Assembly (NCBI GenBank): GCA_947069175.1
Contig: CAMTDV010000022.1
Span: 33,357,476 to 33,421,475, forward strand
Direction of reading: 5' to 3'
Length of the DNA: 64,000 nucleotides
From: Scalesia atractyloides
Lineage: Eukaryota > Streptophyta > Magnoliopsida > Asterales > Asteraceae
Under the pieces are notes generated by a model that saw only the letters and a list, made by a program, of their open reading frames with translations, did no database searches and was not told the DNA's origin. The translations under genes and the position numbers were made by a program. Below are positions 30,273 through 39,179 of this stretch, in pieces (position 1 is the stretch's first letter; each line of letters begins with the position of its first letter).

Positions 30273-32962
30273 ATGGCTGAAGCAGCTTTTGATGCTGTTT
30301 TATTAGTCGAAGAGCAGTTCCATAACCAGGCGGGTTATCTGTCGGATCCACCAGCAGATTTTTTCTAAGAATTCAAGTCTATGATGGTAGGTCTGAATGA
30401 CTGCCGGATCACGTATGCACTCCGAGCGAATCCTGTTATCTATCGTGATTTAGTGCACACGTTTTGGAAGCGGGCGAGATTTCATTTGAGGGGTGCTACG
30501 GGAAGCCCTATATTAGTTCATCTATTCAGGGGAAGGAGATTATCGTGAACAAAGCATGCATTCGGGAAGTGTTGAAGTTTAAAGACATAGCAAGCGATCT
30601 GACGTTATATGATAAGGAGAAGTTGATGTCGGTGTTGACGGAGATGAGTTATAAGGGAACATATCCACCGTTGTTGAAGAAGATGTTCCCGGCGTACTGG
30701 AGATTGTTAGTTCACATATTCATGCAGTGCATATCGGAGAACAAGGGCAGGTTAGATCAGCCGTACCAGACACAGACTTCAGCGATCGTATCTTTGGTGA
30801 TGGATTGGAAATATAATTTTTCTGGTTATATTTTTGAGAATATGAAGAAGATTCTTGAGCAGTCGAAGAAGAAGATGTTTTTGTTGTATCCTCGATTCGT
30901 GCAGCTGATTCTGGATGTCCGTTATTCTGATTTAGCTAAGGATGCTTCCGATAAGAACTTGCTGATTATGAAGCCCCGTGGGTCCGACTATTTTTAGCAC
31001 GATGAAGAAGGACAGATCTACATTGAAGACAGTTTTTGTTGGATGTATACCGTTGAAGAAGTTTGGAAAATTTTCTGAGGTGATTGGTCAGGATATCTCA
31101 GCACCTATGCCAATAAATGCTATGGTGGCTGAAGAGCATGACATACCGGTGGTAGAGAAAGAGACTGAGGTTGAAGATTTAGTTACTGATGAGGATACTG
31201 ATGCTGAAGAAGCTCTTTTGGAATCTATTACAGAATCTGAAGTTCATATGATTCCAGAGCTACAAGAGATTACTACTGAGAACTTAGAGGCTCTTATTGC
31301 GCATCTACAGGAGATTCAGGAGCAGCAAAGGAATCCTCCTCTCGTGTTGTCTCATTCTGATATCCTAGTTACTGAAGCTGATACAACTGAAGATGTTGTA
31401 AAAGAGAAAGAACCAGCGACGAACAGAAGCAAGTGAAGAACCTATTCATACTGACGAACCCATTCATACAGAAGTCCAGATACAAACCAAAGCTCGTATT
31501 GATGATACTACTGAAGAACCGATCACTGTTACATCCTCGGTCACTGTATCTTTGACCGATCTTTCCATTGTTGAGCCTGTTACTGCTGAAGAACTGATAG
31601 TTCCTCTTGTTGCCACTCAGTCTACTATCGTATCCATTCCAGCTGAATTTGTATTCGAGATGATGGATTTTTGTGGTGGTAGTGGTAGGCCTACAGGTGC
31701 TGGAGGCTCGGGGGCTGGGGGTAGTGGTTCTGGTGGTGGTCAGGATGAAGATATTGAGTATTTGAAGCGATCAGAAAAGAGAGCATTCGAATACAGTGGG
31801 ATTGATAGTGATGAGGAAGACGTTGATGTAGTTGATCTTAAGAAGAGGGTGGTAGTACTTGAGTAGTATGTTATTCTTAAGGATGCATAGATAGCTTCTC
31901 TACAGACTCGGTTAGACGCTCAGGATCAGACGATAGACCAACTTAAGGGTGACGTTTCATTATTGATGACTATGGTCTATGATCTGAAGGTGAAGTTGGA
32001 GAATAAGTTTGGGCATGAGTTTTCTGATCTGATTGATGATCCTATGAATGATGAACATCATCATCAAGCTGCAGAAAAGATAGAAGCAGACAGAATAGCA
32101 GTTGAACAGCTCGCAGCCGACCGTCAGGCTGGTTTAGAAGATTATATGAATGCTCCAAAGAGGAAGTTTACTGGTACGAGTCAGAGAAGGCAAACTGCTC
32201 CAAAGAAGAAAAAATGGTATTGATGAAGAACGTCGATGTAAATCCGCTGGACGAGAACTTTCAGTTGAAGGATCCTACTAATCAGTCTGATAGGTTTGTC
32301 ATGGAACTTGGATCAAGCTATTACAGTAAGGTTGGGAATAAGTCAAGTGTGCTGAGCTAGACTTATGATCATGTTAAGAAGATGTGATTGATTGTTCGAC
32401 ATGACGGTACACGCGAATATTACTGCAAGGAGTCCCAGTTTGAGACATGGACGAAAGTCGCTTTGACTGATCTTCTCAGGGGTCTGTATATCGATACTGA
32501 TACAACTGAGCGTGATCTGGGATGGATTTTTTTAAGAAGCTGGAGAAAGAGGTGAAGAATGGTTTCAAAACAATGAAGACAGTTGAACTGTATCTACAGG
32601 CAGCTAAAGGTGTTAGGGTTTCAAGAACTGGCAGAAGGTTTAAGTCTATGATGTGGCCTCCGACTGATAAGGAACTAGTTGTACCAGTCGCTCCAACATT
32701 TCCCAAAGGCATTTTGAAGAATATTAACTTTTGGATGTATGATCCAAAGGTAGGGAATGTGGCGATTGTGACTAAGGAGAAAGCCTTTTGTGTGAACGAT
32801 GTGGTTGATTTAGTGAGCTTTCACGATGAAGACCTGCAGGTTCTAGCAGCGAATCAGATCCAAACAGCAGAGTTGTACGAGCCGTGTGCTAAGGATTGGA
32901 TAGCGGCGATTGCAGGGATCATAGCAAACAGGATGGGAGTTGATGTGTTACCGAAGGATTAG
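30273..32962 (+). pseudogene. Element D ORF3 (Sirevirus extra gene, env-like position)
   Basis: ATG 30273. The first part has F-H-N-Q-A-G-Y-L-S-D-P-P-A-D and R-I-T-Y-A-L-R-A-N-P-V-I-Y-R, with a stop at 30366. 30464-30997 is open and covers the conserved domain: Y-W-R-L-L-V-H-I-F-M-Q-C-I-S-E-N-K-G, then Y-N-F-S-G-Y-I-F-E-N-M and L-L-Y-P-R-F-V-Q. 30978-31436 is acidic. 31552-31866 has a Gly/Ser-rich linker (about residues 40-62). 31860-32060 is a coiled coil. 32100-32220 is basic. 32522-32962 is a C-terminal domain with N-I-N-F-W-M-Y-D-P-K-V-G-N-V-A-I-V, matched in B at about 33985-34045. No membrane segment is seen. Frameshifts near 30465 and 30990 and several stops disable it. Function unknown. 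Confidence 0.8.
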
Positions 32963-32982
32963 TAGCCTAATGTTGTAAACCT

Positions 32983-32991
32983 AGGGGGAGA
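32983..32991 (+). promoter_or_regulatory. Element D 3' polypurine tract
   Basis: AGGGGGAGA ends one base before the 3' LTR. It is the expected primer site for plus-strand DNA synthesis. Confidence 0.88.
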
Positions 32992-32992
32992 T

Positions 32993-33317
32993 TGTTGCGC
33001 CCCTAGCTAAAAGGTTTACACATTAGAGTTGCATTTTGGGCTAAGGGTGTAGGAGTGGGCTTCCTAGAGCCTTATGGGCCTAGGGTTGTAATTAGTGGGT
33101 TTTGAGATTAATATAATACATGTGTTGGGGTTAAGGTTTAGGTTGCTTGTTAATTTGTTATTCACGCTAAAGCTAGGGAGATATCTTGTATCAGACACCA
33201 TTCGGTGTATGCAAGTTGATTAATCGGAGATTGTTCTTGTTCTATTCATCTAATCTTTCTTTCCGCAATCGATTAGTTGTTGTGATATTGTGTACAGATC
33301 CGAATCAGGGAGTTACA
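32993..33317 (+). repeat. Element D 3' LTR
   Basis: 325 bp, TGTTGCGCCCC to AGTTACA, matching the 5' copy with about 20 differences by eye. The TATA region has decayed (TAATATAATACA at about 33108-33119). It is followed by the GATAT target copy. Confidence 0.94.
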
Positions 33318-34460
33318 GATATCTTTAATTTTGATAGTTTCAGAGAAAGGGAAGATAAACGCAAGGTTGTGATAGCTGAAAAGAAAAAGAAACAACTCGA
33401 TTCTTTTGTTGATGTAAGTATTGATGGAGATAGTGAAGAAGAAAAGGTTGACCGGATTGAAATGCCAAAAAAATTCCTCGAGTAGGGCTTGGAGGATGCT
33501 GTGATGTATGAAACTGACGGAGGAGATGAGTTTGAGCCTCAACATCCTGAGTGGTTCAAGAAGGAAAGAGCAAAAATGCCAGATTTTTATCAGGTCATAA
33601 TGGTTGAGAATGCAGAGGTCACCGATCAAATCATCAACTGGAAGTACTGCAATCTAACTGGGTTGTTTATCATGAAGCATAGAGGAGGTGTAATCCAGCA
33701 TTTCTGAAATGGAAATGATATGCAAAGTCTACCCACATGGGATATACAGGAGTTGAGCAAGCACGATATGATAAATCCCTCCAACAAAAGCATTGGCGGC
33801 GACTTTGAAAGACTAATTCTTAAAGAATACGTGCGTGGATTCACTGTGTTCAAATCTCGAAGCCCGATGAGACGCGTATCAAAAACAACGAAAGACCCAA
33901 TTACAGGAAAAGGAAGAGTCACTTGGGTAATCAATCTAGCTAAAGTGGTCACCAGGGTGAAACTTCCTCCAGAACAACCTGTGACGCTCACCAATTTTAA
34001 GAAATGGTTCTATGATGGTAAAATAGGTGAAGCAATCATTAGATCCAACTAAAATGAAGATATTCGCATTCTGGATCCAATGGACGTGTTCATGTTCTGC
34101 CTATCTGATCTGAATATCCTTTATGGGCAAAAGATACTCGTTGGTGCAGGAAATGAGTACTTGGAGGAAGGCATGCTTTTTCAGCGAGCTGTAGAGCGAG
34201 CAAGAGCAAGAAAGATAGAAATGATGGAGATTATGCTCATAATCAACACACAAAAAGAAAAGGATGAATCTAGAAAGAAGAAAGCTACTGAGAAGTCTAC
34301 GAAGCCGCAGTCCTCCTCTACTCAACCCAAAGATCCATCGTCCAAATCTGATGTTCAAGTTATTCCACCACCTCCGACTTCATCCACATATAAAGTCACT
34401 ATGGAGGACCCAAAAGCAAGTGAAGTTGTTATCAACCAAACTGAAGCACGCCTGAACTGA
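33318..34460 (+). pseudogene. Element B ORF3, second part
   Basis: Begins with the GATAT target copy and continues B's ORF3: E-D-I-F-N-F-D-S-F-R-E-R-E. 33489-33707 and 33720-34052 carry the C-terminal domain, including the W-F-Y-D-G-K-I-G-E-A-I-I motif that matches D's W-M-Y-D-P-K-V-G-N-V-A-I. 34080-34460 has a Lys/Arg/Glu-rich helix and a Ser/Pro tail, ending at a stop. Three or four stops break it. Joined with 18476-19999 it shows the full plan of ORF3: N-terminal conserved domain, charged coil, C-terminal domain, basic tail. Confidence 0.78.
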
Positions 34461-34541
34461 CTGTAGATCAAGCTGCATCAAATCTAGAAACCAAAGCTCA
34501 AGAATGAAAAACAAAATAGTATGCAAGGACCTGGGGGATAC

Positions 34542-35002
34542 TGTTAGAACTTTTGAGGTCGTTGGTACTTAGTTTAATTAGGTTTTGGATTTTTTTTTTG
34601 TAATGTTTTATAGTGATCTAGAAAGTTTAGGGGCTAAAGTGTAACTACAGGGAAACTTCCCTGTAGCGGCGTAATTAAGTAACTGGCACATATATTAAAT
34701 ACGCCAGATAGCCTGTACTATATATATCAGTTGAATGGAAACCCTAGTCCAAGGTTGTTGGACAAGTTTGGTGATTTCTTGTGTTGTGATTATTATTCTT
34801 GTGTTAAATTCGAATATCCAGATGCATTAAGTGTGTTTATCAGTTGGGATTATATATACAACACTTGTCATTGAATCCAAAACAAGAATCTTCATCTTCA
34901 TCTTTTGGTTTCTTTACTTTTACACATTCAAACAACTAATCTGTAGTTGTTTGGGTGTTAACAATCAAACCACTGTGATCCGAATCAGTTTTGGGACTCA
35001 CA
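34542..35002 (+). repeat. Element B 3' LTR and its polypurine tract
   Basis: 461 bp, TGTTAGAACTT to ACTCACA, matching 830-1271 with an internal 18-20 bp insertion (GTTTGGTGATTTCTTGTGTT region) and scattered changes. The purine-rich tract GGGGGATA at 34533-34540 precedes it. TATA-like run at about 34719-34728. The target copy ATCTC follows at 35003-35007. Confidence 0.93.
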
Positions 35003-35007
35003 ATCTC

Positions 35008-36210
35008 AAATGAGTGACAAAGGCTATGGGTCATTCTTCACTAAGAAAACTTGTTAGATTGTTGGACCATAAGTGGTTAAAAAGATTGATCAAATCATAG
35101 CTGAGAGCAAAGCACAACTTGTTGCTCACAGGAGTGGCAATGTGTATGTAGTTAATATGCTGAAAGATAATTCAATGTCCAATGCATGTCTGTTCTCAGT
35201 TGCTTCTAACAAAGAGACAGAACTATGGCATAGAAGACTTAGTCACACAAATCTTAAAACTATCACAACACTCTCCAAACAAGGTCTTGTAAGAGGTCTT
35301 CCATCAAAACAATTCACATGTGATGAACATTGGGTTTCCTGTTTAGAAGTTAAACAACATAAAAGTTCATACAAATCAACTGAAGAGTCCAAAACAAGCC
35401 AGTGTTTGCAATTGCTACACATGGACTTGTTTGGCACTATAAAAATCATGAGTCTTAAAAAGAAAAGATATTGTCTTGTCATAGTTGATGATTTTTCAAG
35501 GTTTACATGGACCTACTTCATGCACTCCAAAGATGAGACTGCAAGTATTTTGAAAAACTTTGTAAAACAAGTTGTAAAGCAATTTGATCTGCCAGTAAAA
35601 GTCTTTAGGAGTGACAATGGGACAGAGTTTAAAAATAAGAGTTGGATGATTTCTGTGTGTCAAAAGGGATTGTTAGGCAATACAACATCTCAAAGACACC
35701 AGAACAAAATGGGGTGGTTGAAAGGAAAAATAGAACTTTGATTGAAGTTGCTAAAACAATACTTGTAGACTCAGGTTTACCCTTGTCTTTTTTGGTAGAG
35801 GCTGTAAACACTACTTGCTATGTACAGTATAGAGTTTTAATTAATCCTAGGCATCAAAAGATTGCTTATGAAATTCTGTACAAAATTAAACCTCTGATCT
35901 CATATTTCAAAATCTTTGGCTGCCCATGTTACATTCTAAACTTAAAAGATTCAGTTTCAAAATTTGCAGCCAAAGTAGATTGTGGTTATTTTCTGGGATA
36001 CTCAACCACTGTTAAAGCCTACAGAGTCTTTAATTCAAGGACTAGGTGTGTGGAAGAGACCTTGGATGTAAAGTTCAATGAACTTTCTTCATTAAAAATC
36101 CTAACAAATCTTGCTTACCTGTTTGATTTAGATAAATTTACATTTGAAGATGTGTCTGTCAAGACTAACAATGCAGGTACACCATAGTCTTCACATCAAG
36201 ATTATTCCAT
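35008..36210 (+). pseudogene. Element A GAG-pre-integrase and integrase
   Basis: 35073-35741 is open apart from its start. It has L-W-H-R-R-L-S-H-T-N (zinc-binding), G-L-V-R-G-L-P, L-L-H-M-D-L-F-G-T (first catalytic Asp), D-F-S-R-F-T-W-T-Y-F, and F-R-S-D-N-G-T-E-F (second Asp). A frameshift near 35640 moves to the frame 35642-36187, with T-P-E-Q-N-G-V-V-E-R-K-N (Glu) and F-L-G-Y-S-T-T-V-K-A-Y-R-V-F-N. All three acidic residues are present. A stop at 36185-36187 and the plastid insertion end the piece. Integrase joins cDNA to the host genome. Confidence 0.9.
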
Positions 36211-36668
36211 CTTAGCATCCGCCCGCCCCAACATCATACAAAGGATTGCGTGTGGGCAATATTGAAACTGTCCTTTCCAGTAGTATCACTGTTGTTTTTT
36301 TTGCAGCTTTTGTTGTTGCCGGAACTATGTGGTATGGTTCAGCAACTACCCCCATCGAATTATTTGGGCCTACTCATTATCAATGGGATCAGGAATACTT
36401 CCAACAAGAAATATATAGAAGAGTTAGTGCTAGGTTAGCTGAAAATCAAAGTTTATCAGAAGTTTGGTCTAAATTCCTGAAAAAATAGACTTTTATGATT
36501 ACATCAGAAATAATCTGGCAAAAGGGGGATTATTTAGGGTGGGCTCAATGGATAACGGGGATGGGATAGTGGTTGGATGGTTAGGATATCCTATCTTTAG
36601 AGATAAAGAAGGCCATGAACTTTTTGTACGTCGTATGCCTACCTTTTTTGAGACATTTCCGGTCGTTT
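36211..36668 (+). pseudogene. psbB: Nuclear copy of plastid psbB fragment (NUPT)
   Basis: About 458 bp reading as part of CP47, the inner antenna protein of photosystem II. In the frame from 36249 it reads R-V-G-N-I-E-T-V-L-S-S-S-I, then A-G-T-M-W-Y-G-S-A-T-T-P-I-E-L-F-G-P, and Y-F-Q-Q-E-I-Y-R-R-V-S-A. After a frameshift come G-S-M-D-N-G-D-G and F-V-R-R-M-P-T-F-F-E-T-F-P-V-V. CP47 is plastid-encoded, so this is transferred plastid DNA, not a gene in place. Several replacements look like C-to-T or G-to-A changes (Arg to His, Gly to Glu, Gly to Arg), typical of methylated nuclear DNA. Stop at 36486-36488. Flanks on both sides are element A sequence. Confidence 0.92.
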
Positions 36669-37889
36669 GTGATATGACATTGTGATTCCACAATACAAAG
36701 TCATTCCATCCACCAGAGCAACATATGTTACTAACAATTGTGAAAACTCTGCTAACGCTAGATCAACAATTGTTGATCCTTAAACCTCTGCCAGCTCATC
36801 TAGTCAAACCCCTGTTGACAAAAGTCCATTCTCTGTGAACAAAAGTCAACCCATCTTTACCCCTATTCCACCTATACCTCCACCTCCATTCCAAACAAAT
36901 GTTGGCTCTTCAAAATTGCCAATAGATGTTAGATCAAATGATTCCCATTTGTAACCTTCACCTCAAAATGTCATTGTTCCATATAAGGGAGATCTAATCT
37001 ACCTTAAAAACCATCCATCTGATCAAATTATTCACAACATCAATGAAGGGGTTCTCACAAGAAGTCAATCCCAAAACATTTGTCTGTTTGCTGGTTTTCT
37101 ATCACTCACGCAATCTGTCAAGTACCAAGAGGTACAAAAAGACAACGGTTGGGTAAAGGCCATGCAAGAAGAGCTCCTATAGTTTAAAAGACAACAAGTA
37201 TGGGAACTTGTACCATTGCCTCAGGATTTAGTCCCATAGGCACAAAATGGGTCTTCAAGAACAAAACAGATGAAAGGGGCATTGTTGTCAAAAACAAAGC
37301 TAGGCTTGTGGTTCAAGGTTATAGACAAGAAGAAGACATTGATTATGATGAAACTTTTGCTCCTGTTGCAAGACTGGAGGCCATCAGATTGTTTTTAGCC
37401 TTTGCTGCCAACCACAACATCAAGGTGTATTAAATGGATATCAAGTGTGCATTCCTATATGACAAGATCAAGGAAGAGGTATATGTATGCCAACCCCCTG
37501 GTTTTGAAGATGCTTTTTATCCAGATCATGTTTACAAGATAAACAAATCTTTATATGGGTTGAAACAAGCACCTAGAACCTGGTATGAAACTCTTTCCAC
37601 CTTTCTCTTATCCATAGGCTTTACAAGAGGAAAAACTGATAAAACTTTGTTTTTAAAATGGAGAAGAAAGGATTTGATGCTTGTCCAAATTTATGTGTAT
37701 GACATCATTTTTGGATCCACATGCAATGTTATGTGTGAAGAGTTTAGAGAACTCATGACAGTAGAGTTTGAAATGAGTTTTATGGGTGAACTCCAATGCT
37801 TTCTTGGTCTCCAAGTTAAGCAATTGCAAAATGTACATTCATTCATCAAAGTAAGTATATCAAAGAACTACTTACCAAATTTGATATGA
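36669..37889 (+). pseudogene. Element A integrase tail and reverse transcriptase
   Basis: 36669-37120 is a Pro/Ser/Thr-rich tail ending in L-T-R-S-Q-S, the usual lead-in. RT starts near 37128 (D-N-G-W-V-K-A-M-Q-E-E-L). 37200-37433 has G-T-K-W-V-F-K-N-K, A-R-L-V-V-Q-G-Y and F-A-P-V-A-R-L-E-A-I-R. A TAA at 37431-37433 precedes M-D-I-K-C-A-F-L-Y, which holds the first catalytic Asp. 37434-37889 continues with L-Y-G-L-K-Q-A-P-R-T-W-Y. The Y-V-D-D box reads Y-V-Y-D (37692-37703): one catalytic Asp is Tyr. It is inactive. Confidence 0.88.
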
Positions 37890-38633
37890 ATGATTATAAA
37901 CCATGTAGTACACCCATGGCTACATCTAAGCTGGTCACTATTGATGACAAAGATGACTTGGTTGATCAAACTCTTTATAGAAGCATGATTGGGTCTTTAT
38001 TGTACCTAATTGTATATAGGCTAGATATCATGTTTGCTACATGTGTCGTGCCAGATCCTAGTCAGCACCTGGGAAGTCAAATCTTATTGCTGTGAAAAGG
38101 ATATTCAGATACATAAAAGGTGCTCCCACACTTGGTATCTTGTATCCTACTAATGGGAATATTGAGCTTTCGGTTATTCATATAGTGATTTTGCTGGATG
38201 CCATGCCACAAGGAAGTCAACTTCAGGAGGTTGTCAATTTCTATGAAATTGCTTAGTTTCTTGGCAAAGCAAAAAGCAAGCTACAGTTTCAACGTCAACA
38301 GCTGAGGCTGAGTATATTGTTGCTACAAGTTGCACTGCTCAACTCCTATGGCTTCAAAATCAATTGCTGGATTTTTGTGTAACTACTCTAAAGACTCCTC
38401 TCATGTTAGATAGTCAAGCAGCTGAAAACATCATTAAAAATCCAGTTTCACATTCAACAACCAAGCACATTGACATCAGACATCACTTTGTGAGGGATTG
38501 CTATGAAAAAGGTTTAATTTCTCTACATCATGTTCCAACTAATGATCAGCTAGCAGATGCTCTAACAAGGGCTTTAGATACATCTACTTTTGAAAGCTTG
38601 ATCTCTACAATTGGCATGCTTAACATGGATTAA
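37890..38633 (+). pseudogene. Element A RNase H region, end of pol
   Basis: 37886-38095 continues the region after RT (N-D-Y-K-P-C-S-T-P-M, L-Y-R-S-M-I-G-S-L-L-Y-L). Later motifs are Y-S-D-F-A-G-C-H (about 38180), T-S-G-G-C-Q-F, S-T-S-T-A-E-A-E-Y-I-V (about 38288-38320), and N-P-V-S-H-S-T-T-K-H-I-D-I-R-H-H-F (38440-38490). The final open part 38364-38633 ends with the gene at TAA 38631-38633. Frameshifts near 38090 and 38250 break it. Confidence 0.87.
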
Positions 38634-39179
38634 AAGCAAAAAATTTGTTTTTCATGAATAAAAAGCATTATAATGTTTTCAGAAAATCAAAAATCCATCC
38701 TTAAAAATAGATAGAATTGAAAATTTCAATAAATCCTAAAAGTTTGTTTTAAACCACTATTTCTCTAAAAGCTCTGTTTGGCTAAATGTCTATCCACTGA
38801 TAAAAGTAACCCCTGCTATCTTGTCCATTGTTCCATCCATTGCTTGGGCTCAACCACTGTTTTGCCTTATCCACTGATACCTATCCGCTGATAAAGTAAA
38901 ATCACCACTGTTTATGACCACTGTTCTCAACCATTGCTGGTTCCCAGCAGCGGTTTCCTTAATAGCTATCATCCATTATCCATCAGAGGTTACACATGGA
39001 CAGATGATTAGCAATCAGATCTTTGCAACCGTTGGCATGTTAGTATTCACTTTTTTTTCCTTTTTATATCATTATTCCACCCAAACAGAGTTTAAACTTG
39101 CCATCTCGAATTCCAAATTCTCAAAAGCGGTTTCAATTACTCTCGTCTTCTTCATTACTTCTCACTTCCATCTCCGACT
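38634..39179 (+). other. Element A pol-ORF3 spacer
   Basis: About 550 bp. Words of the CCACTG(A/T)T type (CCACTGATA, ACCACTGTT, TCCACTGAT, ACCATTGC) recur about ten times between 38750 and 38950. This is a third element-specific motif family, placed like those of B and D. There is no copy of the conserved module and no purine run. It ends in a pyrimidine-rich stretch (39135-39175) before the ORF3 ATG, but without an AG close to the ATG. Confidence 0.6.

Larger units (their letters stand above)
20000..33317 (+). mobile_element. Copia (Sirevirus-like) element D, inserted in B's ORF3
   Basis: Two LTRs of 325 bp each (20000-20324, 32993-33317) with about 20 differences by eye, TG..CA ends, and a perfect target duplication GATAT (19995-19999, 33318-33322). 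It has an initiator-Met primer site, gag, linker, pol, conserved spacer module, ORF3 and a polypurine tract in order. Nothing is nested inside it, so its 13.3 kb is close to its true length, less an internal deletion in RT. All genes carry stops or shifts. Confidence 0.94.
830..35002 (+). mobile_element. Copia (Sirevirus-like) element B, hosting elements C and D
   Basis: Two direct LTRs, 830-1271 and 34542-35002, begin TGTTAGAAC and end ACTCACA. They are flanked by a perfect 5-bp target duplication, ATCTC (825-829 and 35003-35007). An initiator-Met primer-binding site follows the left LTR and a purine run precedes the right one. Between them lie gag, linker, pol and ORF3 on the + strand. The 34 kb span is inflated by element C (3742-11600) and element D (20000-33317); without them B is about 13 kb. 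Both interruptions rejoin in frame. Confidence 0.93.

Noticed and set aside
36246..36488. A real psbB gene or a membrane protein gene
   Set aside because: Only a middle fragment is present, with frameshifts and a stop, and it sits inside a retrotransposon.
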